NCBI GenBank assembly: GCA_039090855.1
Contig: CM077011.1
Location: forward strand, 24,395,001-24,459,000
Reading direction: 5' to 3'
Length of the DNA stretch: 64,000 nucleotides
Origin: Macrothele yani
Taxonomy: Eukaryota > Arthropoda > Arachnida > Araneae > Macrothelidae
The translations under genes and the position numbers were made by a program. The notes beneath the pieces are model-generated. The model saw nothing but the letters and a program-made list of their open reading frames with translations, was not told the DNA's origin and did no database searches. This document shows, piece by piece, positions 54,970 to 64,000 of this stretch (within the stretch, counting starts at the first letter, position 1; every line of letters starts with the position of its first letter).

Positions 54970-55303
54970 GCCGACCCGGTGGCACAGTGGTCTAAGCGAT
55001 AGCTTCTGATCCTTCGCCCAACGGAGGGGGTTTCAGTTCGAATCCCGAGTAAGGCATGGAATCTGACTTTGTATTTCGGCACTGGCTCTCTCTGTTATTT
55101 ACAAACCTGGCATACTATATCACATGTTCGATCTGTACTTTGCTTATTTCAATGTATTACATAATGTTTTTACCCTATGGCGCACAATACTGTATTTGTC
55201 TGAATTCAAGATGTATGTGTTAACCATGACCAATGTATGAATTCAAGTTGTATGAGTTATCTGGGAGCAATAAGTAATTAAAAAAAAACCTCCAATAAAA
55301 AAA
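54970..55303 (+). repeat. SINE-A variant with replaced 3' body
   Basis: The 5' part is SINE-A up to 'ggcactggctctctct' (55093). About 190 bases of unrelated sequence follow, and then the SINE-A end 'aacctccaataaaaaaa' (55288-55303). Either an insertion/replacement or a different SINE subfamily. Confidence 0.65.
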
Positions 55304-55359
55304 ATGGCGTATCAGGCTTATTTCAGTATAAAGCTTAGAGACCAGGACAAGAAATGGGC

Positions 55360-55595
55360 GCCGCCCCGGTGGTGCAGTGGTCTAAGGCGCTGGCCTCTGA
55401 TCATTCGTCCGAACGGGGTCCGGGTTCGAATCCCGGTGAGGCATGGATGTTGTGTTTGTCTTACGGCACTGGCTCTCTCCCTTCCCTGGAACCAGTGACC
55501 CTGAATTAGGGACGGGCGACTGCTTATAGCCCATTGAGTTGCTCACGGTGGTCGTTAAACCTCCAATCAAAAAAAAAAAAAAAAAAAAAAAAAAA
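55360..55595 (+). repeat. tRNA-derived SINE-A copy with target duplication
   Basis: Full-length with an A(26) tail. Flanked by 'agaaatgggcgcc' on both sides. Confidence 0.95.
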
Positions 55596-55810
55596 GAAAT
55601 GGGCGCCACATCAAGTTTGTCACACGTGTGTTGAGCAACTAAGAAAATGGACTCAAGGTAAGAAAAACTCTCTTCCATTTGCAATTCCAATGCTATGGCG
55701 GTAGTCATGAGGAATGTTAATTTTTAATTAACTAAAAAGGGTACAATTGCAAAAACATAAAGGGTACAATTGCAAAAACATAAATAAAATTGTCTACCCA
55801 CTGACTCCTT

Positions 55811-57450
55811 GTGCTATCCGACTTGTACCTCATGGTCTTGATACCTGTTCCATCACCTCCTACATCATTAGATTTTTCATCAGCTTCAGAAGTTGAGTTA
55901 AATTGCAGTGAAACTGAGGACTTGTACAGCAATCCTGAAACTAGTAGTGAACCACAGAAATTTACACAAAATGAATTAAACGACTTGATATGGGATTCAA
56001 ATCTGCCGAAGGAAAGTACACAACTTTTAGGATCAAGACTCAAAACACACAAAAATATACTTGCTTTAGGAACATTTTCATAGCACAGAAACCGAGAAAA
56101 GGAACTTGCTGAATATTTCACCCAAGAAGAATCGCTTGTGTTTTGCAGAGACATTCTTGGACTTATAACGCATTTGTCTTCCACTGTTCATGACTCATGA
56201 CAGTAGAGAATGTTTATTGGTTCTAGTAAGAGAAGCTTAAAAGGAGTTCTTTTGCATAATGGCAACATTTTCCCCACAATTCCAGTTGCTCATGCAGTAC
56301 ATCTGAAGGAATCTTAGGAAAATCTTGACGTTCTCCTTAATTAAATAAGATAGCAGGAATACAACTGGCCAATTTCTGGAGATTTTAAAATTCTGAGCTC
56401 GAGATTAGGGCACAAAGTGGCTGTACAAAATGCCATATTTCATCTGTTAATCGGACAGTAAAGCTTATATGCAACATTGGATTCCAAGAAAATGGCCTAA
56501 AAAAGAAAATTTGATTCACGGATCAAAGAACGTTCTCCACCGAACCTAGTGAATCCGGAAAAAGTTATTTCACCACCCTTGCGTATTAAATTAGGATTGA
56601 TGAAACAATTTGTCAAGGCTCTGTACAAAAATGGTGAACGTTTTCAATATTTGATTAATGTCTTTCCACATTTATCAGAAGCAACAATCAAAGAAGGGCC
56701 GCCGCGGTGGCGCAGTGGTCTACGCGATGGCTTCTGATAATTAGTCCGAAAGGGGTCCGGTTTCGAATCCCGTGAGGCATGGATGTTGTGTTTGTCTTAC
56801 GGCACTGACTCTCTCTCTCTTCCCTGGAACCAGTGACCCTAAATTAGGGACGGACGACGGCTTATAGCCCATTGAGTTGCTCACGGTGGTCGTTAAGCCT
56901 CCAATGAAAAAAATCAAAGAAGGATTGTTTGTTGGCCCAGATATAAGTCGGTTAACTAAAGATAAAACTTTTGAGGAAAAAATTACTACAACAGAAAAGG
57001 AAGCATGGGTTTGTTACAAAAATGGCATTCAAAGTTTTCTAGGCAATTACAAGGATCCTAATTTCAGAGCCATCGTAGCAACTATGCTAGAAAAAATTAA
57101 GAACCAGAGTTTCAACATGAGCTTGAAAATTCATTTTCTGCGTTCTTACCTTTCTTTTTTAGGCTTATTTTCCCGAAACTTGTGGTGCTGTGAGTAAAGA
57201 GGAACGTGGGAGGTTTCACCAAGATATAAAATGTATGGAAAAACGATATCAAGGACGATGTAATGTAAATATGATGGCGAATTACTGCTGGGGTTTAAAG
57301 ATAGATTCTGTTTCTGAAATTTCACCGTTTAAGAAAAGCCGTAAACGTTCATTTGACGGAAAAGGAAAACGTGATTTTTATTTAGATTGTATCAATATCA
57401 ATGGGTCGTGGATTGTATATTCTCTAAAGAAAATGAAACAAATTCTATAA
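55811..57450 (+). pseudogene. TE-associated arthropod gene of unknown class, broken
   Basis: Pieces in order: NREKELAEYFTQEESLVFCR, MFIGSSKRSLKGVLLHNGN, IPVAHAVHLKE, ISPPLRIKLGLMKQFVKAL, FPHLSEATIKEG, a SINE-A, LFVGPDISRLTKD, then NMSLKIHFLRSYLSF and GRFHQDIKCMEKRYQGRCNV, NMMANYCWGLK. I recognise this as a protein repeated many times in arthropod genomes and usually annotated hypothetical. Its copy number and mobility suggest it is transposon-borne, but I cannot name the superfamily. Frameshifts and stops occur (56084, 56200, 56330-56460), and a SINE splits it at 56698. Confidence 0.7.
56698..56912 (+). repeat. tRNA-derived SINE-A copy with target duplication
   Basis: Full-length, short A tail; flanked by 'aatcaaagaagg' on both sides. 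Inserted into the preceding gene relic. Confidence 0.94.
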
Positions 57451-57469
57451 ATAACCGAAAAGCAATATA

Positions 57470-58688
57470 CACTATCTACCAACAAGTAATTGGACACCCC
57501 TACAATCGACGATATCTGCGGTCCTGATACACGTCACGGCCGCCGCCGTTAAATATCGTGTGAGAAACTACAACACAACCAGTCGCATGCAAGATGCCAC
57601 GCAGTTCGGAGTTCTCTGATTTCGAGAAAGGTGTAATCGTCGGGTATCACAGAAAAGGCCGATCCATACGTAACATATCCAGCGAGTTGAAGTACCCAAA
57701 ATCGACAGTGGCCTACGTGATTGGCAAGTGGAAGATAAGAGGTGACTATAGGAATGTGCCCCGACCAGGCAAACCCACAAAACTCGGAGTTAGAGACCGA
57801 CGGGTGCTGGCCAGAGAAATTCGGAAGAACCGCACCAAATCGATGGGCCACATCCGCGAGAAGTTTCAACAGGAATCCGGAAGTATTTCTTCGATGAATA
57901 CCATCCTTAAGGAAGCCCATCTGCTCGGTTATCATGGACGTGCTGCTGCCCAGAAGCCTTTGATCACCAAGTCCAATAGCGCTGCTCGGCTAACGTGGTG
58001 CAAAGTACGTCTACAGTGGACCGTTGAGCAGTGCAAACAGGTTATCTGGGGCGACGAATCAAGGTTTACCCTCTACCGTTCGAATGGCAGAGTCTGGGTT
58101 TGGCGTCTGCCTGGTGAACGCCTCCTGCCGGAATGTATTGTGCCAACTGTGAAGATCGGCGGCGGTGGAATTATGCTATGGGGGTGTTTCTCCTGGTATG
58201 GCACTGAACCTTTGGTCGCAATTCCTGGTAGACTCAACGCAGAGAGCTACTGCACCATTTTGGATGACCATGCGCTTCCTACGTTGTGGCAGTTTTACGG
58301 GGTGGACCCATATTACTTTCAGGATGACAATGCCACTTGGCATGTTGAGAGGTCCACCATGGCTGGGTATGGTGACAATGGGGTTAATCGAATGGACTAG
58401 CCTGCGCAGAGCCCGGACCTTAACCCTATAGGGCACTTCTACGACGAGTTGGAGCGTCGACTTAAGGGGTGCCCCCACCGTCCAAAATCGGTGAAGGAAC
58501 TGACCTGTCTTCTCCAAGCCGAGTGGAAGAAAATACCGCTAGCCATCGTACAACGCCTGGTTGAGAGTATGCCCCGGAGGGTCGCAGCTGTAATCGCCGC
58601 TCGTGGAGGCTCCACGAACAATTGAAGGTTAATAAACTTCGTTTTCCTTTGCTATCACAGGTGCCCAATTACTTGTTGGTAGATAATA
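57470..58688 (+). mobile_element. Tc1-like element, 1219 bp
   Basis: Ends match over 'ctatctaccaacaagtaatt' (left) and its complement (right), followed by GG.CACC. They sit inside TA (57468-57469, 58689-58690). A (TA)n follows. Confidence 0.9.
57594..58625 (+). pseudogene. Tc1-like transposase, one stop and lost catalytic Glu
   Basis: 343 codons in one frame from ATG 57594 to TGA 58623-58625, with no frameshift. HTH1 at residues 8-45 ([20 protein letters not shown]), linker with [12 protein letters not shown] (59-70), HTH2 at about 90-115, GDESRF with the first Asp at 154 and FQDDNATWH with the second Asp at 245. The position of the Glu (280, 34-residue spacing) is Gly in SPDLNPIGHF. Residue 269 is TAG (58398-58400) in place of the Trp of the usual WP. 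It ends GGSTNN. The youngest-looking Tc1 in the window, but catalytically dead twice over. Confidence 0.92.
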
Positions 58689-58690
58689 TA

Positions 58691-59242
58691 TATATATATA
58701 TATATGTTATCAGTGAATTTCTGATACAGCTTCAGACAAACGGATATCCAAGAAGATTTGTTGTTAGTATGTTACGTAAATTACTTGAGGGTCCAAAGTT
58801 TAGTAGGTTGCCGGTGGCATTCTCCTTTAAACATTTGTTTCGTCCTCAATAGGTTATTTTGTTTCTTTGCTTCAGCTCATGCTTGGTGGTCTTCTTTTCG
58901 GTGGGGTTGTCTTGTGTATATGTTAAAGTGTTAGTTTGGTAATCGAGGTGCGTGGTTCTCTTTTTTGGTGTTCTAATTTCATGTACGTGCTTTTAGGTTG
59001 GTTTATTTACTATTTTTCATTTATGCTTATGGGTTGGCTTAGGTAGTGTATCGTCAGGTTTAGGTCATTACCTCCTGTTTACGAATATTAAAAGCCAAAC
59101 ATAAAGCGACACTCCCCTGATGACTACGGCTTTTTTTTTTGTCGTTTTTATCCATTTTAGTTTAGGTTTTTGGGTTGGTTATTTCGTTTGATTCTCGGGA
59201 GGTAGGATTTTGTGTTAAATTATAAATATCTATATATATATA
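58691..59242. other. (TA)n, short PLE-like fragment, T-rich spacer
   Basis: 58689-58706 is (TA)n. 58715-58850 reads EFLIQLQTNGYPRRFVVSML, weakly like the segment after the RT thumb of Penelope-like elements. 58860-59230 is T-rich with no feature. Confidence 0.4.
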
Positions 59243-60670
59243 CACTGCCGGAAAATGAAAAAAGAACACCAAGAAGGAATTGGCGGACGATCATGAAATT
59301 TACATATGATAATGGGGTCGAGTTTACGCAGGTGCGATGTTAATTTCGGGACCAACCGGTGAGCGCTTACGCCACAGCACGGCATAATATGCAAATTATC
59401 GTCGGTGGTATTTAAGGGGTACGGCGAAGTGAATGTAATCAGTCGTCGGCGTACGGACACGTGCGAAGACCCTGAAGAAGCTGCAATGCCTGGACATGGA
59501 AGACGTGTACGATTTCAGCAGTTATCGGACTTTGAGCGAGGTCGACTAGTCTGACTCGAGGCCGGGTGGTCGTATCGTCGTATTGCGGGGCGAATTGGAC
59601 GGGAAGTATCGGTGGTGGTACGATGGTGGCGTAGATGGTCCGAGGAGCAGTCCCACACGAGAAGACGTGGAACCGGGAGTCACAGACGGACTGATGAGCG
59701 GACCGATCGACACATAAGAAGAGCGGCGTTGTCAAGCAGAACATCCTCTGCGACGCAAATCCCAGCTGCCGTTGCACCTGAGGTGACTGTGCAAACAATC
59801 CGCAACAGTCTACTGGATGCAGGACTACGTGCACGTGTGCCTCTGGCATGTGTACCTCTGACTCCAGCCCACCGTCAGGAACGGCTGCAGTAGTGTCACC
59901 AACGTCTGCACTGGAGAACGCAATGGCGATCTGTCGCTTTCAGCGATGAAAGCAGATTCTGCTTGGGAGCCTTCGATGGCCGCATGCGTGTTCGCATACG
60001 CACAGGGGAGCGTCTCCACCCTTCTTGCATCCGCCAGCGACATACATGGCCTACACCTGGTCTCCTGGTATGGGGAGCGATCAGCTATCACTCCTGTACA
60101 AAACTAGTGTTTGTACCGGGTACGTTGAACAGCACCTCCTACATCAACAGCATCATTCAGCCCGTTGTTGTGCCATTTGTAAGGTCGGTCCATCGTGGTG
60201 TTTTTCAGCAAGATAACGCACGCCCACACACGGCTCGTGCAACGCAACATGAACTTCAGGGTGTGAGACAACTTCCATGGCCTGCACGTTCACCGGATTT
60301 GTCCCCCATTGAGCACGTGTGGGATTTTATGGAACAACGACTGATCCGGTCTCCACGACCAGCCATGATCATCCCCGATTTACGCGTCCAGGTTGAGAAT
60401 GCTTGGAACTCAATACCCCAAACTTACATCCAACATCTGTACGATAGACTGCATGCCAGAATTGCACAGTGTGACGCAGTTCATATCGGTTCAACCTCGT
60501 ACTAACCATGTTACATGGAAATGTTATTTTTCAGTTTACCAGCAAATACAGCTGTATTTTGCCATAATGTTTTGATCACGTTATCCTCTGTACTCCGTTA
60601 TTATGCTGTATAAATTTCGTTGGTATCAGACGTCTCCTTCTTGGTGTTCTTTTTCCACTTTCCGCCAGTG
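59243..60670 (+). mobile_element. Tc1-like element (family T32), 1428 bp
   Basis: Second member of the family at 8517-9945: same ends (CACTGCCGGAAAATGAAAAA and CACTGGCGGAAAGTGGAAAA) inside TA, one base different in length. Confidence 0.95.
59486..60505 (+). pseudogene. Tc1-like transposase, family T32, two stops
   Basis: 340 codons in a single frame from ATG 59486 to TAA 60503-60505. HTH1: FQQLSDFERGRLV then TGA (59552-59554) in place of a coding codon; HTH2 VQTIRNSLLDAGLRARVPLA. TAG at 59891-59893 replaces the conserved Trp. Catalytic motifs are FSDESRFCLG, FQQDNARPHTA and SPDLSPIEHVW. Asp-to-Glu spacing is 32 residues, the same as in the other copy. No indel relative to a full-length protein. 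Confidence 0.92.
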
Positions 60671-60675
60671 TATAT

Positions 60676-60955
60676 ATATATATACAAAATCATAGTAAAC
60701 ATAAAATTGCAAAAATAGAATGCCATGACCTCGAGCTCTGCTGCAGGGGTCAATGTCACCTGAAATAAAATACATAAATAACGCAGACACTACAAGCAAA
60801 ATAGAACTCAATTAAATATGTGACAACCATAAATAATATAAGGTCAGCCACCGGGTGCCAATCTTCAGGGGAGGATGCACCCGAAGGCTGATCTTCTGAC
60901 AGGTTTCATGCGGACGTCCTGATTTAGCAACCCCGACCAGATAAAAATAAAAATA
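60676..60955 (-). repeat. Dispersed repeat F (inverted partner at 62378-62575)
   Basis: Its reverse complement matches 62378-62575 through 'ggtcggggttgctaa', 'cgtccgcatgaaacctgtca' and 'gttggcacccggtggctgac'. Both begin or end at a short (TA)n. Class unknown. Confidence 0.75.
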
Positions 60956-61038
60956 TCTCGACCATTATTATGCGTTTTTTCGAATCTATTAATTATGTTA
61001 AAAATTATCATAATTGATAGATTCGTCAGAACGCATAG

Positions 61039-61266
61039 GCCGCCCCGGTGGCGCAGTGGTCTAAGGCGCTGGCCTCTGATCATTTGTTCGTAAGTGGTCC
61101 GGTTCGAATCCCGGTGAGGCATGGATGTTGTGTTTGTCTTACGGCACTGGCTCTCTCCCTTCCCTGGAACCAGTGACCCTAAATTAGGGACGGGCGACTG
61201 CTTATAGCCCATTGAGTTGCTCACAGTGGTCGTTAAACCTCCAATCAAAAAAAAAAAAAAAAAAAA
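61039..61266 (+). repeat. tRNA-derived SINE-A copy with target duplication
   Basis: Full-length, A(20) tail; flanked by 'agaacgcatagg' on both sides. Confidence 0.95.
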
Positions 61267-61329
61267 GAACGCATAGGGATGTTCTTTGTAGACTGTGTAT
61301 ATTTAACAACTGTATATATGATCAGAAGA

Positions 61330-61830
61330 ATATTCTAGTACAAATTACGGCTGTCCCTATGGGCACTAATTTTTCAAGTTTATTGGCCAACTTGTACCTA
61401 CATGCGTATGAAGAAAAAAATCACCATTTATTGTAGAAGTCAGATGTTATCGCTATGTTGATGATTTGATCTATTTTAAAACCAATATTGCCGACTTTAC
61501 ACCTGAAGATATCTATCCCAGGGGTATAAATTTACTTAAGACAAATACAGATATAAACAAGATTTATTTTCTTGATTTGCGGATAGAGTTCAAGGGAGGT
61601 AAACCAGAACTAGATGTTTATGATAAAAAAGAGCTATTTAATTTTAAAGCAAAAATATACAGTTGCTTAATAATATCAACCGCTCAAGAAGTATTTTCCG
61701 TAATTTGATTATTTCCCATATCTTGCAAATTACACGAATATGTAATAAAAAGCATAATATTATTAAGCAACTAAGAAGATTATATTGGAGATGTTTAAGT
61801 AATGAATATCCAGAGACCTTCTGTAACTAT
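61330..61830 (+). pseudogene. Reverse transcriptase fragment (PLE-like, YVDD)
   Basis: Frames read QITAVPMGTNFSSLLANLYL (RT motif 4/B), then RYVDDLIYFKTNIAD (catalytic YVDD, near 61447-61465), FLDLRIEFKGGKPELDVYDK and ELFNFK, then ISHILQITRICNKKHNIIKQ. This order is that of a YVDD-type non-LTR RT group with a Penelope-like layout. Frameshifts lie at about 61430 and 61680. The 5' part is cut at the SINE. Confidence 0.75.
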
Positions 61831-61837
61831 CATTTCA

Positions 61838-62006
61838 GTTGTGACGTACCTGCCAGCAGGACGCACACGACATAAAGGCAGATAGGAATCAGAATAAAAC
61901 GTCTGCGTAGCTCAGTTGGTAGAGCGACTTGTTCCGGAATAAGCGGCCTCGGGTTCGAATCCCGGCGTAGACCAAAAATGACGGAGAAATTCACTTCGTT
62001 ATACAG
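61838..62006 (+). repeat. tRNA-derived SINE-B copy
   Basis: Leader 'gttgtgacgtacctgccagc', tRNA-like body (GTCTGCGTAGCTCAGTTGG to CCCGGCGTAGACC), 3' segment 'gacggagaaattcacttcg'. It interrupts the RT fragment. Confidence 0.9.
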
Positions 62007-62377
62007 TAAACTATTAGAAACACATGAACTATTTACTTCATTACAATTAAGATTTTGAAAGATCAATAAACCAGAAGCCCATCCTTACTAACTTTCAGGG
62101 CTACATAAGAAACTGTAGTTTCTTCCGAGTTGCACCGGAGCATTTAACCATTTTTTCCTAGCATATATGGTACATTTTACAGTGGGGAAAGACAACTACA
62201 CTATTCTATATAATTCTGAACGTACCCTTTGCCTACGCATTAGCCTAATGATGAACTCTGTAGGTGGATGGCCACCAGTCAGGGTTAAGATAGGTCTATT
62301 TTGAATGTTTAAATTTGTTACTAAAGTTGATTTTAAAGTATATTTCCTGACAGGTAGGGAAGATGGGATGTCCAGTT
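62007..62377. other. AT-rich spacer
   Basis: No recognised feature. Confidence 0.4.
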
Positions 62378-62577
62378 TATTTTTATTTTTATTTGGTCGG
62401 GGTTGCTAAGTCAGAACGTCCGCATGAAACCTGTCAGAAGCTCAGCCGTCGGGTGGATCCTCTCCTGATGGTTGGCACCCGGTGGCTGACCCTGTGTTAT
62501 TTATTGTTGTCACATATTTGAGTTTTATTGTGGTTGTAGTGTCTGCGTTATTTATGTATTATATATATATATATATT
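62378..62577 (+). repeat. Dispersed repeat F and (TA)n
   Basis: Plus-oriented partner of 60676-60955; ends in (TA)n at 62560-62577 directly before the LINE. Confidence 0.75.
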
Positions 62578-62581
62578 TATA

Positions 62582-64000
62582 AATGGGATGTAAGGTCAGG
62601 TGATGCGTAACATCACAGCCTCTCCTTGACAAATGTCAACCCCGCCTTTTCGTGGTGCATCCTGTTCCCACTAAAGGGACTCTGACGACCACCAATAGCG
62701 GTATAACTATACCATCGGGATTAGAGGAAATGCTGTCCCACACTCACCAGCCCGCTTGGCCAGCGTGGTGAGTTATAGCCAAACCACTCCAAAATGACTC
62801 CACAACTTAAATCTTGGCCCTCAGTCTCCGGCAGCTGGAATGTACCTGGCCAAGGCAGCGGCCAGTGCGACATGAAGGCAGAGGGTGCTAAGAATCACCG
62901 GAGGACCGGACTAGGCTGCCATCTGATGCTGACCTTGGCTACGTATAATGGACGCTCCCTATCTTGTGATTCAAGGCTTCTTGAATTGGAAGAGGATCTA
63001 CAAAGGATCAAGTGGGACATCCTCGGGCTAAGTGAGGTAAGGAGAAAAGGAGAAGATCTCATTGAACTGAAAAGTGGACATCTCTTCTACTATCGTGGGA
63101 CAAATACTGGCAGAACTAGTGGTGTTGGATTTATAATAAACAAGAAACTGAAGGATAAAGTGGTAGAAGTTGAAAGTTCCTCTGACAGAGCTGCACGACT
63201 CGTTATCCAACTCTCGAGAAGATACCAGGCTCAGATTATTCAAACTTATGCACCCACCACAAGTCATCCTGAAGAAGAAATTGAAGAATTTTATGAGGAA
63301 ATTCGTCATCTAAATAATAAAGGTAAGCAGCAATTGAAGATACTTATGGGAGATTTCAAGGCAAAAATAGGGCAACGGCAACAGAATGAAACTTCAGAAG
63401 GTAAATTCGGTCACGGCAACAGAAACCAGCGTGGAAATACTCTCTTTCAATTTGCATAGGCAGAAGGGTTTTTTATCTTGAACTCCTTATTCAAGAAAAA
63501 GCCACACAGGAAATAGACATGGAAACATCCAAATGGGACGACAAGTGAAATTGATTTTATTATGTGTAACAAAAAATTCGTCATAGAAGTCTGCAGTGTG
63601 CTAAACAAGTTCAACACAGGTAGTGACCATAGATCGGTGAGATGTAAGATGCTCCTCAACACTAAACTCGAACGTAGCAAGCTCATAAGACAAACAGAAG
63701 GCCTAACATCAGAAGAAGTGGATATTTCTGAAGTTAACAGAAAAGCAACCAAAGCTCTTATGGAAACAGCAACACAATTCGCTGGGTCTAAGAAAAAGTT
63801 GCATGTGAACAAATTATCAGGAAAAACCAAAATGTTTATGCAAAAAAGAAGAGAGACGAGGACAACTAAAGAAGATGTGACTCCCAAAGTGGAATATATA
63901 GAGCTACGCAAGACAGAACGAAAAAATATCACTGAAGACGTAAGCAAATTCAACTGTGAACTAGTGAGGGAAGCAATTGAAAACAACCAAAGCCTAAAGA
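62582..64000 (+). mobile_element. RTE LINE copy 3, 5' part
   Basis: The only copy here that shows sequence upstream of the endonuclease: about 210 bases of leader and then the ORF. It continues beyond the window. Confidence 0.85.
62794..64000 (+). pseudogene. RTE endonuclease region, broken copy 3
   Basis: ATG 62794 opens 44 codons before the Met that starts the intact copy's ORF (62926 here). The added N-terminus (MTPQLKSWPSVSGSWNVPGQ) has no known motif. Endonuclease motifs: LATYNGRSLS, GLSEVRRKGE, MGDFKAKIG (Asn of GDFNA changed to Lys). TAG at 63457-63459 replaces a Glu codon and a second TAG near 63514 replaces Trp. A 78-nt in-frame deletion at about 63695 removes the linker equivalent to 26607-26684. 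Dead. Confidence 0.93.

Overview
This 64 kb window is eukaryotic and non-coding in character: a dense, nested mixture of transposable elements, tRNA-derived SINEs and tandem repeats. I could not identify one host gene with confidence. The mix (many Tc1-like and mariner transposases, an RTE-clade LINE, Penelope-like retroelements, hAT remnants, tRNA-SINEs) suggests a large arthropod genome, such as a spider or a repeat-rich insect. This is inference from the repeat families; no species marker is present.

Layout. 1-2080: broken RTE LINE. 2100-2930: Penelope-like (PLE) GIY-YIG fragment. 3180-6570: piggyBac-type MITE, hAT remnant interrupted by a Tc1 element, SINE. 6596-7968 and 8517-9945: two more Tc1 elements separated by SINEs. 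9948-11384: no element recognised. 11385-12955: Tc1 with long inverted repeats. 13-16.4 kb: purine-rich stretch, Tc1 relic, minisatellites. 16.4-18.1 kb: Tc1 relic running into a 40-bp satellite. 19.5-24.2 kb: second PLE complex with nested SINE and mariner. 24.2-25.3 kb: Tc1 relic. 25.8-28.7 kb: RTE LINE with an uninterrupted 942-codon ORF. 29-30.3 kb: mariner relic. 30.6-31.4 kb: 145-bp tandem repeat. 33.0-35.0 kb: Tc1 element whose 5' region carries ten exact 81-bp promoter-like repeats. 35-38.6 kb: mariner relics. 39.2-39.65 kb: foldback SINE pair. 42.7-43.6 kb: 65-bp minisatellite. 43.6-45.1 kb: Tc1. 45.65-50.5 kb: three-level nest (Tc1 interrupted by a PLE, which is interrupted by a mariner and a SINE). 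51-57.5 kb: SINEs, a LINE tail, and an old TE-associated gene. 57.5-60.7 kb: two Tc1 elements. 61-62 kb: RT fragment and SINEs. 62.6-64 kb: 5' part of a third RTE copy.

Most coding regions are dead, with frameshifts, stops or lost catalytic residues; the 25.8 kb RTE ORF is the exception. Boundaries of many DNA transposons could be set to the base from inverted repeats flanked by TA, and two insertions are supported by comparison with an empty site or by a target-site duplication.
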